Shown one piece after another: positions 1 to 8,343 of a stretch of DNA of 29,023 nt. The notes under the pieces are model-generated. The model ran no database searches, had not been told where the DNA came from, and saw only the letters and a program-made list of their open reading frames with translations. Position numbers and translations under genes: made by a program. The stretch covers positions 1 through 29,023 of the IMG/VR virus record IMGVR_UViG_3300032316_000572. One strand, given 5' to 3'. Origin of the DNA: a virus. The first letter of the stretch is position 1. Every line of letters begins with the position of its first letter.

Positions 1-26
1 AAAAAGGTATTAGATTGTGACTATCA

Positions 27-34
27 ATAAATAT
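27..34 (-). promoter_or_regulatory. Candidate late promoter element at window edge
   Basis: Coding-strand ATATTTAT followed by TGATAG is the same extension seen at 3651-3658. With the usual spacing, the next gene would start at or just beyond the left edge. Nothing else is visible in bases 1-55. Confidence 0.4.
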
Positions 35-55
35 CCAAAAAGAGGCCAAACAAAA

Positions 56-328
56 TTAATCTGTTAGAGTAATTGTGCCTTCGTCAAGATTAATTTCTCC
101 CTTTCCATATTTACTAAATAAATCAGTTGAAAGGGTTTTTTCCTTTTGAGATAATTGAACTTGAAGTGATTTAAGTTCATTTTTTTGAACTTCAATAGTA
201 TCTTCAGCAAGTGCTACTTGACCTCTTCTAAAGGTTAAATCACTTATTTGTTGTCTTAATTCAATAAGTTGTTGAAGTTCGTTTTGATCTAATTTTTGGG
301 TATTTTTTGTAACTTTTCTAACAGCCAT
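56..328 (-). CDS. Small coiled-coil protein, unknown function
   Basis: This 90-aa protein starts MAVRKVTKNTQ. The central part (about residues 12-70) is rich in Gln, Glu, Leu and Lys with heptad-like spacing (NELQQLIELRQQISDL, then KNELKSLQVQLSQKEKTL), so a coiled coil is likely. The tail KYGKGEINLDEGTITLTD looks like a short conserved strand-rich end. There is no signal peptide or membrane segment. It has its own promoter-like ATATGTAT 25 nt before the start codon and no clear Shine-Dalgarno sequence. Small coiled-coil proteins with a KYGxGxI tail occur near structural genes in environmental phages, but I know no assigned function. A fibre-associated or assembly role is only a guess from position. 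Confidence 0.75.
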   Translation of the reverse strand: MAVRKVTKNTQKLDQNELQQLIELRQQISDLTFRRGQVALAEDTIEVQKNELKSLQVQLSQKEKTLSTDLFSKYGKGEINLDEGTITLTD

Positions 329-353
329 AACATTTATTTTTAATTGTTCAGAT

Positions 354-361
354 ATACATAT
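354..361 (-). promoter_or_regulatory. Candidate late promoter element ATATGTAT
   Basis: Coding-strand ATATGTAT lies 25 nt upstream of the 90-aa gene start. It is one of a family of ATAT(T/G)TAT elements placed before the first gene of each unit. Promoter function is inferred from position and recurrence only. Confidence 0.45.
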
Positions 362-389
362 ATTAAAAGGAAGATAGAATTAATTAAAT

Positions 390-638
390 TTAAAATTCTT
401 CAAAATTAGGGTGGATAAAGTAAATACCTGGAGGTACTATAACCCGACCATTAACAGTTTCCCAAGTCATAGTTTCCGTTAATTCTAAGGGTTCATAACT
501 AGCATAAATATAATCACCTTTTTTTATACATTGATCTAGTTTAGTTTGTTGAAAACACATTGACATATGAGGAACAGCAGGATCAAGCCAATTTTCTAAT
601 AATTCTTCTTCAGTGTTTATTTTAACAAAATGTATCAT
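390..638 (-). CDS. Hypothetical protein coupled to RCC1-like gene
   Basis: This 82-aa acidic soluble protein starts MIHFVKINTEEELLENWLDP and ends YFIHPNFEEF. I do not recognise its family. Its ATG overlaps the TGA of the upstream RCC1-like gene (ATGA overlap, 635-638), so the two are probably translated from one message and coupled. Tail adhesin genes of T4-like phages are often followed by a small assembly chaperone, and that is one possible role, but nothing in the sequence itself proves it. No membrane segment or signal peptide is visible. The predicted pattern is one N-terminal helix (EEELLENWL) followed by strands. Confidence 0.7.
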   Translation of the reverse strand: MIHFVKINTEEELLENWLDPAVPHMSMCFQQTKLDQCIKKGDYIYASYEPLELTETMTWETVNGRVIVPPGIYFIHPNFEEF

Positions 639-1879
639 GATATTGGGGTTAATTGTATAAATAATGTTGGGTCAAATGCGCTACCCCAAAAACCAGCGGC
701 ACTACAACTTACATTAGTGCTACTACTTACAAAAGGCAACCAAGTAGCTTCATTTGAGGCTGTAGTATAACCAGTCCAAGTTCGATTTGGGAACCAATCT
801 GTAGTGCTACCTCTTTGTCCTATGTAAAAAGGTCTATTGTTATCAACTCCTATAACTCCATAAGTTGTACTACCTAAATGATTAGCATAAAAATTCTGCC
901 AACCTGAAGCGAATTCACCTGTGGTATTTAAACGAGTCCAAGTATTAAGGTTAACTATACTACCATCACCCCTAGAATAAGTTTGAGACCCACAATGATA
1001 ATGGAAAGTATTAGTATCTATGGCTTTACTAAAAACATTAAAAGCAAATACTCTACTCCAGATACCACTACCTGATACTAAGGTAAAGGTTAATAAATCA
1101 GTTTCACTATTATTTCCAAATACAAAACCACTAGCATCACCTGTACCAAATATATTACCTCCTGAAATAGCTAATGTAAAGTCATTACCACAACTAAAAT
1201 CAGTGAATATACTACTTGTATGATTGACTACTCGGGTCCAAGTTGTAGTGTTACCTGTACTCGTATTTTGACCTGTTCTTCCTTCAAAATTTCTACCAGC
1301 GGCAAATAATACACCTGAACCACCTGAACCACTCATAGCCATACCCATTTCTTCACCCATAGATACTCTAGTCCAATAAGTATTGTTATTTACAACAATA
1401 AAATTAGTAAGGGCAGCAGTAGTAGTTCCATTGCCAAGTTGACCATTACCATTAAGTCCTATACCAAATAATCTACCATTACAAATACCAATAGCATTAT
1501 TAGCACCAGCTGCTATGTCTGACCATCCATTAGACCCAGTAGTTACTTTAGATAATTGATAACTTTGACCTGTGCCCGTGTAAGAGGTACTACTACCCAT
1601 AGAATATAATTCACCACTTGAGGATAAGAGGTAAATAGCTACAGCATTACCTACTATTTTAGTCCAAGTACTAGTACCTAATGAAGCACTAACCATACCA
1701 TATGGTCTATCATAAAATGGGGCTGTTGGGTAAGTATATCCACTATTAGTACGTGATCCTGACCTAAGTACATTTGAATTAACAACTAACCCTCCTGAAG
1801 GGTAAATTGTAGCAGGTGTTACTCCTATCTGTCCTAAACCAGCTATAGCTGTTGTTTCTATTCCGTTTATTTGAGGCAT
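635..1879 (-). CDS. RCC1-like beta-propeller protein, putative tail adhesin
   Basis: The protein is 414 aa, taking the start MPQINGIETTAIAGLGQIGV four nt after the previous stop. The reading frame stays open 26 codons further, but that stretch overlaps the upstream gene. Seven aromatic-led repeats start near residues 72 (WTKI), 119 (WSDI), 169 (WTRV), 225 (FTDF), 274 (WSRV), 327 (WQNF) and 380 (WLPF), so the spacing is 47-56 residues. They carry RCC1-style turns such as LFGIGLNGNGQLGNG and LFAAGRNFEGRTG. RCC1 repeats are about 50 residues and normally form a seven-bladed propeller. The gene follows a long fibre-type gene and overlaps an 82-aa gene, so I infer a virion surface or receptor-binding part. 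An enzymatic or exchange-factor role is unlikely in this setting. Confidence 0.75.
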   Translation of the reverse strand: MPQINGIETTAIAGLGQIGVTPATIYPSGGLVVNSNVLRSGSRTNSGYTYPTAPFYDRPYGMVSASLGTSTWTKIVGNAVAIYLLSSSGELYSMGSSTSYTGTGQSYQLSKVTTGSNGWSDIAAGANNAIGICNGRLFGIGLNGNGQLGNGTTTAALTNFIVVNNNTYWTRVSMGEEMGMAMSGSGGSGVLFAAGRNFEGRTGQNTSTGNTTTWTRVVNHTSSIFTDFSCGNDFTLAISGGNIFGTGDASGFVFGNNSETDLLTFTLVSGSGIWSRVFAFNVFSKAIDTNTFHYHCGSQTYSRGDGSIVNLNTWTRLNTTGEFASGWQNFYANHLGSTTYGVIGVDNNRPFYIGQRGSTTDWFPNRTWTGYTTASNEATWLPFVSSSTNVSCSAAGFWGSAFDPTLFIQLTPIS

Positions 1880-1883
1880 AACT

Positions 1884-3614
1884 TTATAATTGAATATATG
1901 TAAAATCAGGATTAAAATATATTTGATCTCTACTAGTATCAACAACCCATCCCACATATCTAGCTACGTGACCCGAAGATGAAGGAGGCACTCTAGTTAC
2001 TGCACCTGGAACTAATGGGCTTAAATATACTGGTTGTCCTACTCGATATGTAGCTAAATCTGTGTTAATAGTAATAGTACCTTGGAGGAGTATTTCATTA
2101 GGATCTGCATTAGAAGTTACAACCCCTAATACCCCAATACTGCTGCCAGTAATATCAGCTTCAGCATTAGCCCATTGTGAACTGCCTGAAAAGTAAACTA
2201 TATTACCAGCTATTAAAGAGGGCCCACCAGCCGCTGGCCAATCTCTAGCCATATGAGAACCTGGGGCATATTCTCCAGCACTAGTAACTGGATCATTTCT
2301 TACATCAATAGCGGTCATTACAGCATTACCCCCAAGAGTTAATGTAGTACCATCAAAAGTTAATGTACTTTCACCATTTAAAGTATTAGAGGTACCCGTA
2401 GCTGTAACTATATAATCATCAACATTATTATTAATTGTAACTCCTCCCCCACCTCCCCCACCTGAACCTGTATTTACAACTATAGGGAATGTAGTTCCAT
2501 CACCTTTTGTAAAGGTAATTGTATTTAAAGAAACTGAAGCAGTAACAAGATTTTGAACTGCTAATGAAGAACTAATAGCATTAGTTGACCAGCTTGAGGT
2601 TCCAAATAATGAACCCGTATATCCATTCAGGGATGATACAGATCCTGTAAATTGGGTATCACCTATAACTCTTAATTCTGGTAAACCTGATCCTGATAAA
2701 ATAACAGAACCTGTTATGGATAAATTTTGATTTAAATTATTAACAAAAGAAGCTGTTAAAGCATTAATAGCCCAACTAGCAGTACCATTTAAACTACCGG
2801 TAAATGAATTAGCCCACACATTACCATTAATAGTTAAAGAAGCTGAACTTGGATTTATTGTACCTATTCCAAGTTTACTACTTGAACCATATAGTACTGG
2901 TCCGTTGCTTCCTAATTTTACAGCTCCTACTGTAACATCTTGTACACCATAGATACCCATTGTATTTACTACATTGATATCATACAGCGCTGCATCATCA
3001 CCTCCTTGGAGGTACATATTTCCATTTATAGGAACATAAATTGGTTGAGTTACTGTTAAAGATCCAGTGATTACTGCGTTTCCAGTATATGGGAAAACTG
3101 TTCCTCCTGCGGTAGATACTGTTATGACATTACCACCTGAATCCACTGCTAAGTTAGCAGTAGCAGTTCCTACAAAAGATGAAGCATTAGTATATGCCGG
3201 TAATGACATTTGAAGAGTACCAAGATTCCAGGAAACAACCTCACCAATACTACCAGCATTTGTACCTCTGAGTATTCTAAATCTATTTTGATATAGATCA
3301 ATAAATGAAGCTGATGTATATGTTCCACCAGGGGCATTTAACCCAAGTTGCCCTCCTTCGTTTGCAGTATCACGAGCTCCTAATGTTAATGTATTTTCAC
3401 TGGGCCCTATACTACTAGTTCCTATTGAAACTGCTCCGGTTATTATTAAGTTTTGATTTAGGGTATTTACAAAAGAAGATGTTAAAGCATTAGATGCCCA
3501 ACTTGAGGTTCCTTGAAGTGAACCAGTTATACCTCCGGATACGTTAAGGCTTCCAGTTATTTGGGAAGCTTCAAGTGCTATAAGCCCTTTACGGGCAATA
3601 AATTCATTTGCCAT
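1884..3614 (-). CDS. Modular tail fibre-like structural protein
   Basis: This 576-aa protein starts MANEFIARKGLIALEASQIT. The body is Ser/Thr/Gly/Asn-rich. It contains three TGSLxGTxSWxxNAxxSSx(F) units (about residues 30, 280 and 335), two FVNxLNQNLxITG segments, a polyglycine run near residue 390, and an NNNVDDYIVTATGT module. The C-terminal 150 residues (ITGSSIGVLGVVTSNADPN, then GQPVYLSPLVPGAVTRVPP) look like a separate beta-rich domain. The internal units match the 1028-aa protein both in protein and in DNA, which points to module exchange. An AAGGAAA run 7 nt before the ATG is one of the few Shine-Dalgarno-like sites here. Fibre or virion-decoration function is inferred from composition and repeats. 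The exact family is not known to me. Confidence 0.7.
   Translation of the reverse strand: MANEFIARKGLIALEASQITGSLNVSGGITGSLQGTSSWASNALTSSFVNTLNQNLIITGAVSIGTSSIGPSENTLTLGARDTANEGGQLGLNAPGGTYTSASFIDLYQNRFRILRGTNAGSIGEVVSWNLGTLQMSLPAYTNASSFVGTATANLAVDSGGNVITVSTAGGTVFPYTGNAVITGSLTVTQPIYVPINGNMYLQGGDDAALYDINVVNTMGIYGVQDVTVGAVKLGSNGPVLYGSSSKLGIGTINPSSASLTINGNVWANSFTGSLNGTASWAINALTASFVNNLNQNLSITGSVILSGSGLPELRVIGDTQFTGSVSSLNGYTGSLFGTSSWSTNAISSSLAVQNLVTASVSLNTITFTKGDGTTFPIVVNTGSGGGGGGGVTINNNVDDYIVTATGTSNTLNGESTLTFDGTTLTLGGNAVMTAIDVRNDPVTSAGEYAPGSHMARDWPAAGGPSLIAGNIVYFSGSSQWANAEADITGSSIGVLGVVTSNADPNEILLQGTITINTDLATYRVGQPVYLSPLVPGAVTRVPPSSSGHVARYVGWVVDTSRDQIYFNPDFTYIQL
2711..2759. repeat. Fibre-module DNA repeat, copy 1
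   Basis: This 49-bp segment encodes part of the FVNNLNQNLSITG unit of the 576-aa protein. It matches 6070-6118 in the 1028-aa gene at 47 of 49 positions. Similarity continues more weakly on both sides (about 2600-2800 against 5955-6165). Confidence 0.85.
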
Positions 3615-3650
3615 ATTAATTTCCTTTTTTCACTATCCAAAAGGCTATCA

Positions 3651-3658
3651 ATACATAT
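3651..3658 (-). promoter_or_regulatory. Candidate late promoter element ATATGTAT
   Basis: Coding-strand ATATGTAT lies 36 nt before the 576-aa gene and continues TGATAG, as does the element at 27-34. It is one of the recurring elements described under findings. Confidence 0.45.
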
Positions 3659-3661
3659 ATG

Positions 3662-6600
3662 TTAAAGTAATTTTCTTATAGCTTTAAATGTATATCCACT
3701 ACCATTTGTAATGCGAACACTAATAAGATTAGCACCAGAAAAAGAAGCCGATAATGAAGGTTCAACAAGATCACCACCTATAGCAGGAGCAGAAGTATCA
3801 GTAAAAGTTAAATTACTACTACCTGATAATACCATAAATTGTCCTATTCGAGCTCCTTCTGAACTCATTAATGTATAGTCGTAAAATCCTCCTTTGTAAA
3901 CTGAAGTGGAGAAAGTATCGACATTACTATTAGCATCACTACCAATAGTAGTACTAATTACAGCAAATTGAGAACTACTAAGAGTTAAAAGTTGACCTTT
4001 AACATTAAGAGAACTACTGAAAATTGAAGTAGCATTATTAATTCTTAAAACTTCACTTGGTTCATTTTTATCAGTGTCAGAAGCTTTTAAAATTAAATCA
4101 CCCGCAGCTCCTTCAGAAGAAATAGAAGTGACTTCACTAGTGATTATGGCAACAGAACCTGAAGTTTTTAAGTTACTATAACTTGAACTATCAATTGAGA
4201 ATATAATTTTACCAGCAGCATCGCCAGTATTACCTCCTTTTAATTCAGTACGAGCACTACGAATCAATAATTCAGTTCCTATTGAATTATCAGCAATAGA
4301 TTTAATATCAAAAATTGATTTTGGTTGTGAAGTTCCTATACCAATTTTAGGTTCCTTTAATGAATAAGAAAGGAACATTACTTCTTGGAGGTTTTCTTTA
4401 CCTACTAAAATAGAAAGACTAGAACTATCACTTGCTAAAGTAAACTGAGCACTAGCACTTGTTAAAGGAGATAATAAAGATCCACTGGTATTAAATACCA
4501 TAGATTCACTTCTAAAAATTGATAATTTACCATCATTTATAACAAAACCAGGAGAACCAGGTCCCACTACAAGACCATCAGTATAAATAACAGCTTCACC
4601 ATTTGATCCTTGTACACCATAAAATCCCCCAATATTTAGAGTACCTGCGTGAACTCTACCTGAAGTAAAACTAGATTGGTTGTTATATTGCGCCCATATG
4701 CTTTTAGCTTGATAAATTTCTGTAGAAGATAACTGAGTCGCAGATGAATCACCAAACCCTAAAAAGACTATAGTAGTACCAGCAGCAGCAACTCGGGCAT
4801 TAGTAAATAATTCTCGTCCATCTATTAAAAGATGACTACCACTATAACCAAAAGTAGTTAAGTCAAAATTTTGTTCTATAACTCCTGCTCTAAGAGTTGA
4901 TTTGCCATTATAAGTACTATCATATATTTTTATATCAGTAGCATCTTCAATATTATTTGAGCCGCTAAAATAAGCTACACTATGATCATTTCCTCCTATA
5001 ATAACTTCTACAGAATCTATAATTCCATCACCTTTAGTTAATCGTATGTAGTCAGCAATAGAAGAAGCAGTAACATAGTTGTTTACAGCAAGAGAAGCAC
5101 TAGTAGCAAAAGAAGCACTAAAAGCAGTTATAGCAAATGAAGCAGTTGTAGCAAAAGAAGCACTTATAGTAAACGAGGCAGTTGTAGCTAAAGATGCTGT
5201 AAGTGCTCTAATAGCCCAGCTAGCGGTCCCAAACAACGAACCTGTAAAACTAGGAGCTTGTATTCTATTAGAGGCTAAAATTGACCCTGTAACTACTACT
5301 TCAGCTGATTGAGGAAGATCATAATTGTTAGGAAAAACATTAAGGAGATCATTTCTCGTTCCATCTCCTTTTCCATTTCCTATTGTAAATAAAGAAGAAC
5401 TGACTTTAGGATTTTCGGTGTTTCTTACATTGTATTTCCCTATAATAAGACGTTCATCACTATCATAAACGTAAAGTCCCTCACCGCTAGCTAAAATATT
5501 TCTATTAGCTCCTATAGAATGAGATATACCAGCTATTATACTTTGTTGGGTGTCATCACCTATTATTACTTTCCCACCTACAACTAAACTATTTTTTAAT
5601 CTACTATCAAGTTCATTAGCTTGTCCTATTAAAATATAATTACCAGCACCACCACTAGACCCAGCAATATTATTAGACCCAATAACTATAATACCTGAAT
5701 CATAATGAGAATTACCAGATCCTATATCAATATTATTATTAACTTCTAAAATTACCGTGGCTGAATCATAAATTAAACCAGATTCACCATTAATATTACC
5801 CGGAGTACCAGTAGCAGTAAGTACATAATTATCGGTATTATTACTAATAGTTACTCCATTTAAAGCATAAGAAGCAGTTGTAGCAAAAGAAGCACTTAAT
5901 GTAAACGAGGCAGTTGTAGCTAATGATGCTGTAAGAGCTCTTATGGCCCAGCTAGCTGTTCCTAACAATGAACCAGTATAACCATATAAAGAACTTACTG
6001 ATCCAGTAAATTGAGTATCCCCTATAACTCTTAATTCAGGAGCGATTGAACCTGATAATACAAGAGCACCTGTTATAGATAAATTTTGATTTAAATTATT
6101 AACAAAAGAGGCTGTTAAGACGTTTTGGGCCCAACTAGATGTTCCAAACAATGAACCAGTAAATTGGTTTGCTTTAACTATAGAAGCTGTAATGTTATTA
6201 CTAACACTTATAGAACCACTTTGTAAAGTTAATGATCCTGTTCTTTGTATTATATCACCACTTGTTCTAAAAGTAATTACATCAGGATCAACTGAAGAAC
6301 CAAACCAAAATTCATCGTATGCTGAGGGTGACCCATTATCTCCTACTCTAAATTCAAACCTACCAGCATCTTGGGTACTTTCAATATGTTTAATATATCC
6401 TATATCGTTTTGGCCAGGAGTAGCAGCAGGAAAAGATATAGTGGCTTCTCCAGATGAATTTTTCCATATAGTTAAAGTTCCCCCACTACTGGCTGAAACT
6501 CCTATCTGAATATTATTATATATAAGAGCATTACTAGCAGTAATACTTCCTGAGAGATAAACACTTCCTGTAGTAATTGAGTCAGTTGTTACTAAATGAA

Positions 6601-6748
6601 CAACATTTTCTATAAAACCACTCCCACTTTTTTTAATAAAAGCTCTACCATCAAAGGTATTAATAGCGATTTCACCTAATTCTAATGAACCTGTATCTGG
6701 AACTTTACCAGCGACGCCGCTGCGTTTTAATTTTACTACTTGTGCCAT
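3662..6748 (-). CDS. Large modular tail fibre-like protein with Mtd-type N-terminus
   Basis: At 1028 aa this is the longest protein in the window. The N-terminus MAQVVKLKRSGVAGKVPDTG followed by LELGEIAINT resembles the N-terminal domain of major tropism determinant-like phage fibres (K-x-K-R ... G-E-I-A). Next come TGSLFGTSSWA and FVNNLNQNLSITG units, two copies of an Ala/Ser/Thr repeat (SLATTASFT, SASFATTASF), an NNTDNYVLTATGT module, and a C-terminal region with EPKIGIGTSQPKSIFDIKS and TGTELLIRSARTELKGG. That last region is shared with the 449-aa protein. It begins after a terminator and a promoter-like element, so it is probably its own unit. I infer a trimeric beta-rich fibre. No enzymatic motif is visible. 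Confidence 0.75.
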   Translation of the reverse strand: MAQVVKLKRSGVAGKVPDTGSLELGEIAINTFDGRAFIKKSGSGFIENVVHLVTTDSITTGSVYLSGSITASNALIYNNIQIGVSASSGGTLTIWKNSSGEATISFPAATPGQNDIGYIKHIESTQDAGRFEFRVGDNGSPSAYDEFWFGSSVDPDVITFRTSGDIIQRTGSLTLQSGSISVSNNITASIVKANQFTGSLFGTSSWAQNVLTASFVNNLNQNLSITGALVLSGSIAPELRVIGDTQFTGSVSSLYGYTGSLLGTASWAIRALTASLATTASFTLSASFATTASYALNGVTISNNTDNYVLTATGTPGNINGESGLIYDSATVILEVNNNIDIGSGNSHYDSGIIVIGSNNIAGSSGGAGNYILIGQANELDSRLKNSLVVGGKVIIGDDTQQSIIAGISHSIGANRNILASGEGLYVYDSDERLIIGKYNVRNTENPKVSSSLFTIGNGKGDGTRNDLLNVFPNNYDLPQSAEVVVTGSILASNRIQAPSFTGSLFGTASWAIRALTASLATTASFTISASFATTASFAITAFSASFATSASLAVNNYVTASSIADYIRLTKGDGIIDSVEVIIGGNDHSVAYFSGSNNIEDATDIKIYDSTYNGKSTLRAGVIEQNFDLTTFGYSGSHLLIDGRELFTNARVAAAGTTIVFLGFGDSSATQLSSTEIYQAKSIWAQYNNQSSFTSGRVHAGTLNIGGFYGVQGSNGEAVIYTDGLVVGPGSPGFVINDGKLSIFRSESMVFNTSGSLLSPLTSASAQFTLASDSSSLSILVGKENLQEVMFLSYSLKEPKIGIGTSQPKSIFDIKSIADNSIGTELLIRSARTELKGGNTGDAAGKIIFSIDSSSYSNLKTSGSVAIITSEVTSISSEGAAGDLILKASDTDKNEPSEVLRINNATSIFSSSLNVKGQLLTLSSSQFAVISTTIGSDANSNVDTFSTSVYKGGFYDYTLMSSEGARIGQFMVLSGSSNLTFTDTSAPAIGGDLVEPSLSASFSGANLISVRITNGSGYTFKAIRKLL
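5142..5246. repeat. 105-bp intragenic direct repeat, copy 1
   Basis: This segment lies inside the 1028-aa gene and is about 90% identical to 5874-5978 (roughly 11 differences in 105 bp). It encodes the RALTASLATTASFTISASFA region. Confidence 0.85.
5874..5978. repeat. 105-bp intragenic direct repeat, copy 2
   Basis: Second copy of the 5142-5246 repeat, encoding RALTASLATTASFTLSASFA. The copies are the same length with no indels, so the protein frame is kept. Recombination between them would delete about 730 bp in frame-neutral fashion only if that spacing is a multiple of three (732 bp, which it is). Confidence 0.85.
6070..6118. repeat. Fibre-module DNA repeat, copy 2
   Basis: This segment matches 2711-2759 in the 576-aa gene with two mismatches over 49 bp. 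It is the same FVNNLNQNLSITG unit in a neighbouring gene. Confidence 0.85.
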
Positions 6749-6782
6749 ATATATGGATGTTTACTCAGTATTTACTGCGTGT

Positions 6783-6790
6783 ATAAATAG
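6783..6790 (-). promoter_or_regulatory. Candidate late promoter element, variant CTATTTAT
   Basis: Coding-strand CTATTTAT lies directly after the terminator hairpin and 34 nt before the 1028-aa gene. It differs from the usual ATATTTAT at the first two bases. The following TACACGCA resembles TACCCGCA downstream of a weak element near 12544. Confidence 0.35.
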
Positions 6791-6792
6791 AA

Positions 6793-6819
6793 AAAAGTCC
6801 CGAAAAAATCGGGACTTTT
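6793..6819 (-). terminator. Rho-independent terminator after 483-aa gene
   Basis: A perfect 11-bp stem (AAAAGTCCCGA paired with TCGGGACTTTT) has a 5-nt loop and is followed on the coding strand by a run of six T. It sits about 20 nt after the stop of the 483-aa gene and separates it from the 1028-aa gene. The flanking A and T runs could also let it work in the other direction. Confidence 0.9.
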
Positions 6820-6840
6820 AAAAAGAATATATATAGAGGG

Positions 6841-8292
6841 TTAGAAAGTTCCTCCGTCAATTACATTTGAAACACTAAATGTATTATTTCCATTAGATTG
6901 TAATATAGCTCCATCGACACCTTGAGCTACAGAAACAATTCTATCATTGCCATCTAAATGAATAAATCCGTTATCTGTAGGGTTAGAAGCAGCAAATTCA
7001 GATAAACGAAAAAATGTTCCTCCACCTATTAAATCTGTGGCTAAACCAGATTTCCAATAATTACCTGTAGTATCCCATAGTAAAGAGCCTGTTTGGTTGG
7101 TAGATGTATCGTGAACTAAAATACCTGCGTCTCCTGCAGCATCAGCACCATTTAATACTATAATTCTGTCACCTATTTCTACTGCGGTTGAATTAATAGT
7201 AGTAGTAGTACCATTGACAGTCAAATTACCAGCAATAACAACATCATTAGGTAATCCTATTTGAATACCTTGTGCTCCGTTAGCAGTAACTTCTATTTCA
7301 TTAGTAGTACCTACAACTGAGGCACTTTTTAAGTAACTTGAAGTAGCAAGAAGTAAATTAGTTAATGCAGGAACACTAAGAACACCAGCAGTAGCAACTA
7401 ACTGAGTCCCAGCTACCGCTGATACTAAATCTGCTATTGATTCTTTACGAGAGTCACCTGTAGCTCCCCCATTAATAAATGGGATATAATCAGTTCCTAC
7501 TGCTACAGCAGCTTCAGTAAGATCACCAAAATTAAGTGCTATAGTAACAGCAGCAGTTTCAGTACCACTATTACTAATAGTAGTACCACCATTAGTAGCG
7601 TTAGCAATAGTAGCAACATAATTACCTGTGGTATCTGTACCTAAAGCAACTGAGTTAGCTTGAATAGTTGCTACACCTGTACTAGCATTAATTAATATAT
7701 CTCCACTAACTCCTGCCCACGAAGATGAATTAAAATAGGTAGCTAAAGAGCCTGAGTTAACCCTTATTGTAATTGAACCGGCGGCATTATCAATACCAAT
7801 ACCCCCACCTGCGGTAAGAGCTGAAGCTGTTGGAGAAGCTCCTGTACTACCTATAAGTAATTGACCATTAGTTAGGGTAATTTGTTCAATAGGATTAGTA
7901 CCATTACCTACTAAAACTGCTCCGTCTGTAAGGGTACTTTGACCAGTTCCACCATTAGCAATACCTAAAGTGCCTACAAATGATCCAGCAGCTACTGGTA
8001 ATTCTACAAATGATGAGCCATTATACCTATAGAATTTATTATCACTTGCTGAGTGTATAAGTAAACCTTCAAAGTTATTATCTAATGAAGATCCTAAAGC
8101 AGGACCATTACTTATAGATTCTATCTTAGCATAAGGTAAAGAAGGAGAATCACTTGCTGATGCTATAAAAAATGTTGATTTTAACCCGTTTAAAGAGCCG
8201 GTAGCTAATAACAATTCACCTTGAACTAAGGTAGGAGTAGTAGTTACTAATTGACCTAGACCACCTCTTTTAATTTTAATTACTTGTGCCAT
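6841..8292 (-). CDS. Tail fibre-like protein with Mtd-type N-terminus
   Basis: This 483-aa protein starts MAQVIKIKRGGLGQLVTTTP followed by LVQGELLLATG, the same N-terminal pattern as the 1028-aa protein and the Mtd-like fibre N-terminal domain. The middle (FVGTLGIANGGTGQSTLTDG, then VGNGTNPIEQ) is a GGTGQSTL-type repeat common in phage fibres. The region LTVNGTTTTINSTAVEIGDR, continuing IIVLNGADAAGDAGILV, parallels the C-terminal part of the 825-aa protein (LIVNGTATYINVDNLAIEDK). The protein ends NVIDGGTF. It is followed by a strong terminator and preceded by ATATGTAT. A virion fibre or adhesin component is inferred. The precise role is unknown. Confidence 0.75.
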   Translation of the reverse strand: MAQVIKIKRGGLGQLVTTTPTLVQGELLLATGSLNGLKSTFFIASASDSPSLPYAKIESISNGPALGSSLDNNFEGLLIHSASDNKFYRYNGSSFVELPVAAGSFVGTLGIANGGTGQSTLTDGAVLVGNGTNPIEQITLTNGQLLIGSTGASPTASALTAGGGIGIDNAAGSITIRVNSGSLATYFNSSSWAGVSGDILINASTGVATIQANSVALGTDTTGNYVATIANATNGGTTISNSGTETAAVTIALNFGDLTEAAVAVGTDYIPFINGGATGDSRKESIADLVSAVAGTQLVATAGVLSVPALTNLLLATSSYLKSASVVGTTNEIEVTANGAQGIQIGLPNDVVIAGNLTVNGTTTTINSTAVEIGDRIIVLNGADAAGDAGILVHDTSTNQTGSLLWDTTGNYWKSGLATDLIGGGTFFRLSEFAASNPTDNGFIHLDGNDRIVSVAQGVDGAILQSNGNNTFSVSNVIDGGTF

Positions 8293-8335
8293 AATATTTT
8301 ATGTTGTCGTATACGTTGTTGATTATAATCTATGA

Positions 8336-8343
8336 ATACATAT
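8336..8343 (-). promoter_or_regulatory. Candidate late promoter element ATATGTAT
   Basis: Coding-strand ATATGTAT lies 43 nt before the 483-aa gene and touches the stop codon of the preceding 82-aa gene. It has the longest spacing among the elements apart from the one before the scaffold gene. Confidence 0.4.

Noticed and set aside
504-511. ATATTTAT inside the 82-aa gene (likewise at 14661-14668 and 19212-19219)
   Set aside because: It lies within coding sequence and is not followed at short distance by a gene start. I treat these as chance matches, and they are counted against the motif when judging enrichment.
1880-1957. 26-residue hydrophobic extension of the RCC1-like gene (apparent membrane segment)
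   Set aside because: It overlaps the upstream coding sequence in another frame. The Met four nt after the upstream stop is the natural start.
2437-2466. C-rich low-complexity run resembling a microsatellite
   Set aside because: It encodes a polyglycine linker in the 576-aa protein. A similar Gly run near 17445 in the 780-aa gene is also ordinary coding sequence.
5079-5312. Ala/Val-rich plus-strand open frame opposite the 1028-aa gene
   Set aside because: It is a shadow of the Ala/Ser/Thr repeat region. Its repeat pattern is fully explained by the sense gene.
3662-8292. Possible diversity-generating retroelement target, suggested by the Mtd-like N-termini
   Set aside because: No reverse transcriptase, no template/variable repeat pair with adenine-specific changes, and no C-type lectin end was seen. 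Mtd-like N-terminal domains are common in fibres without such elements.
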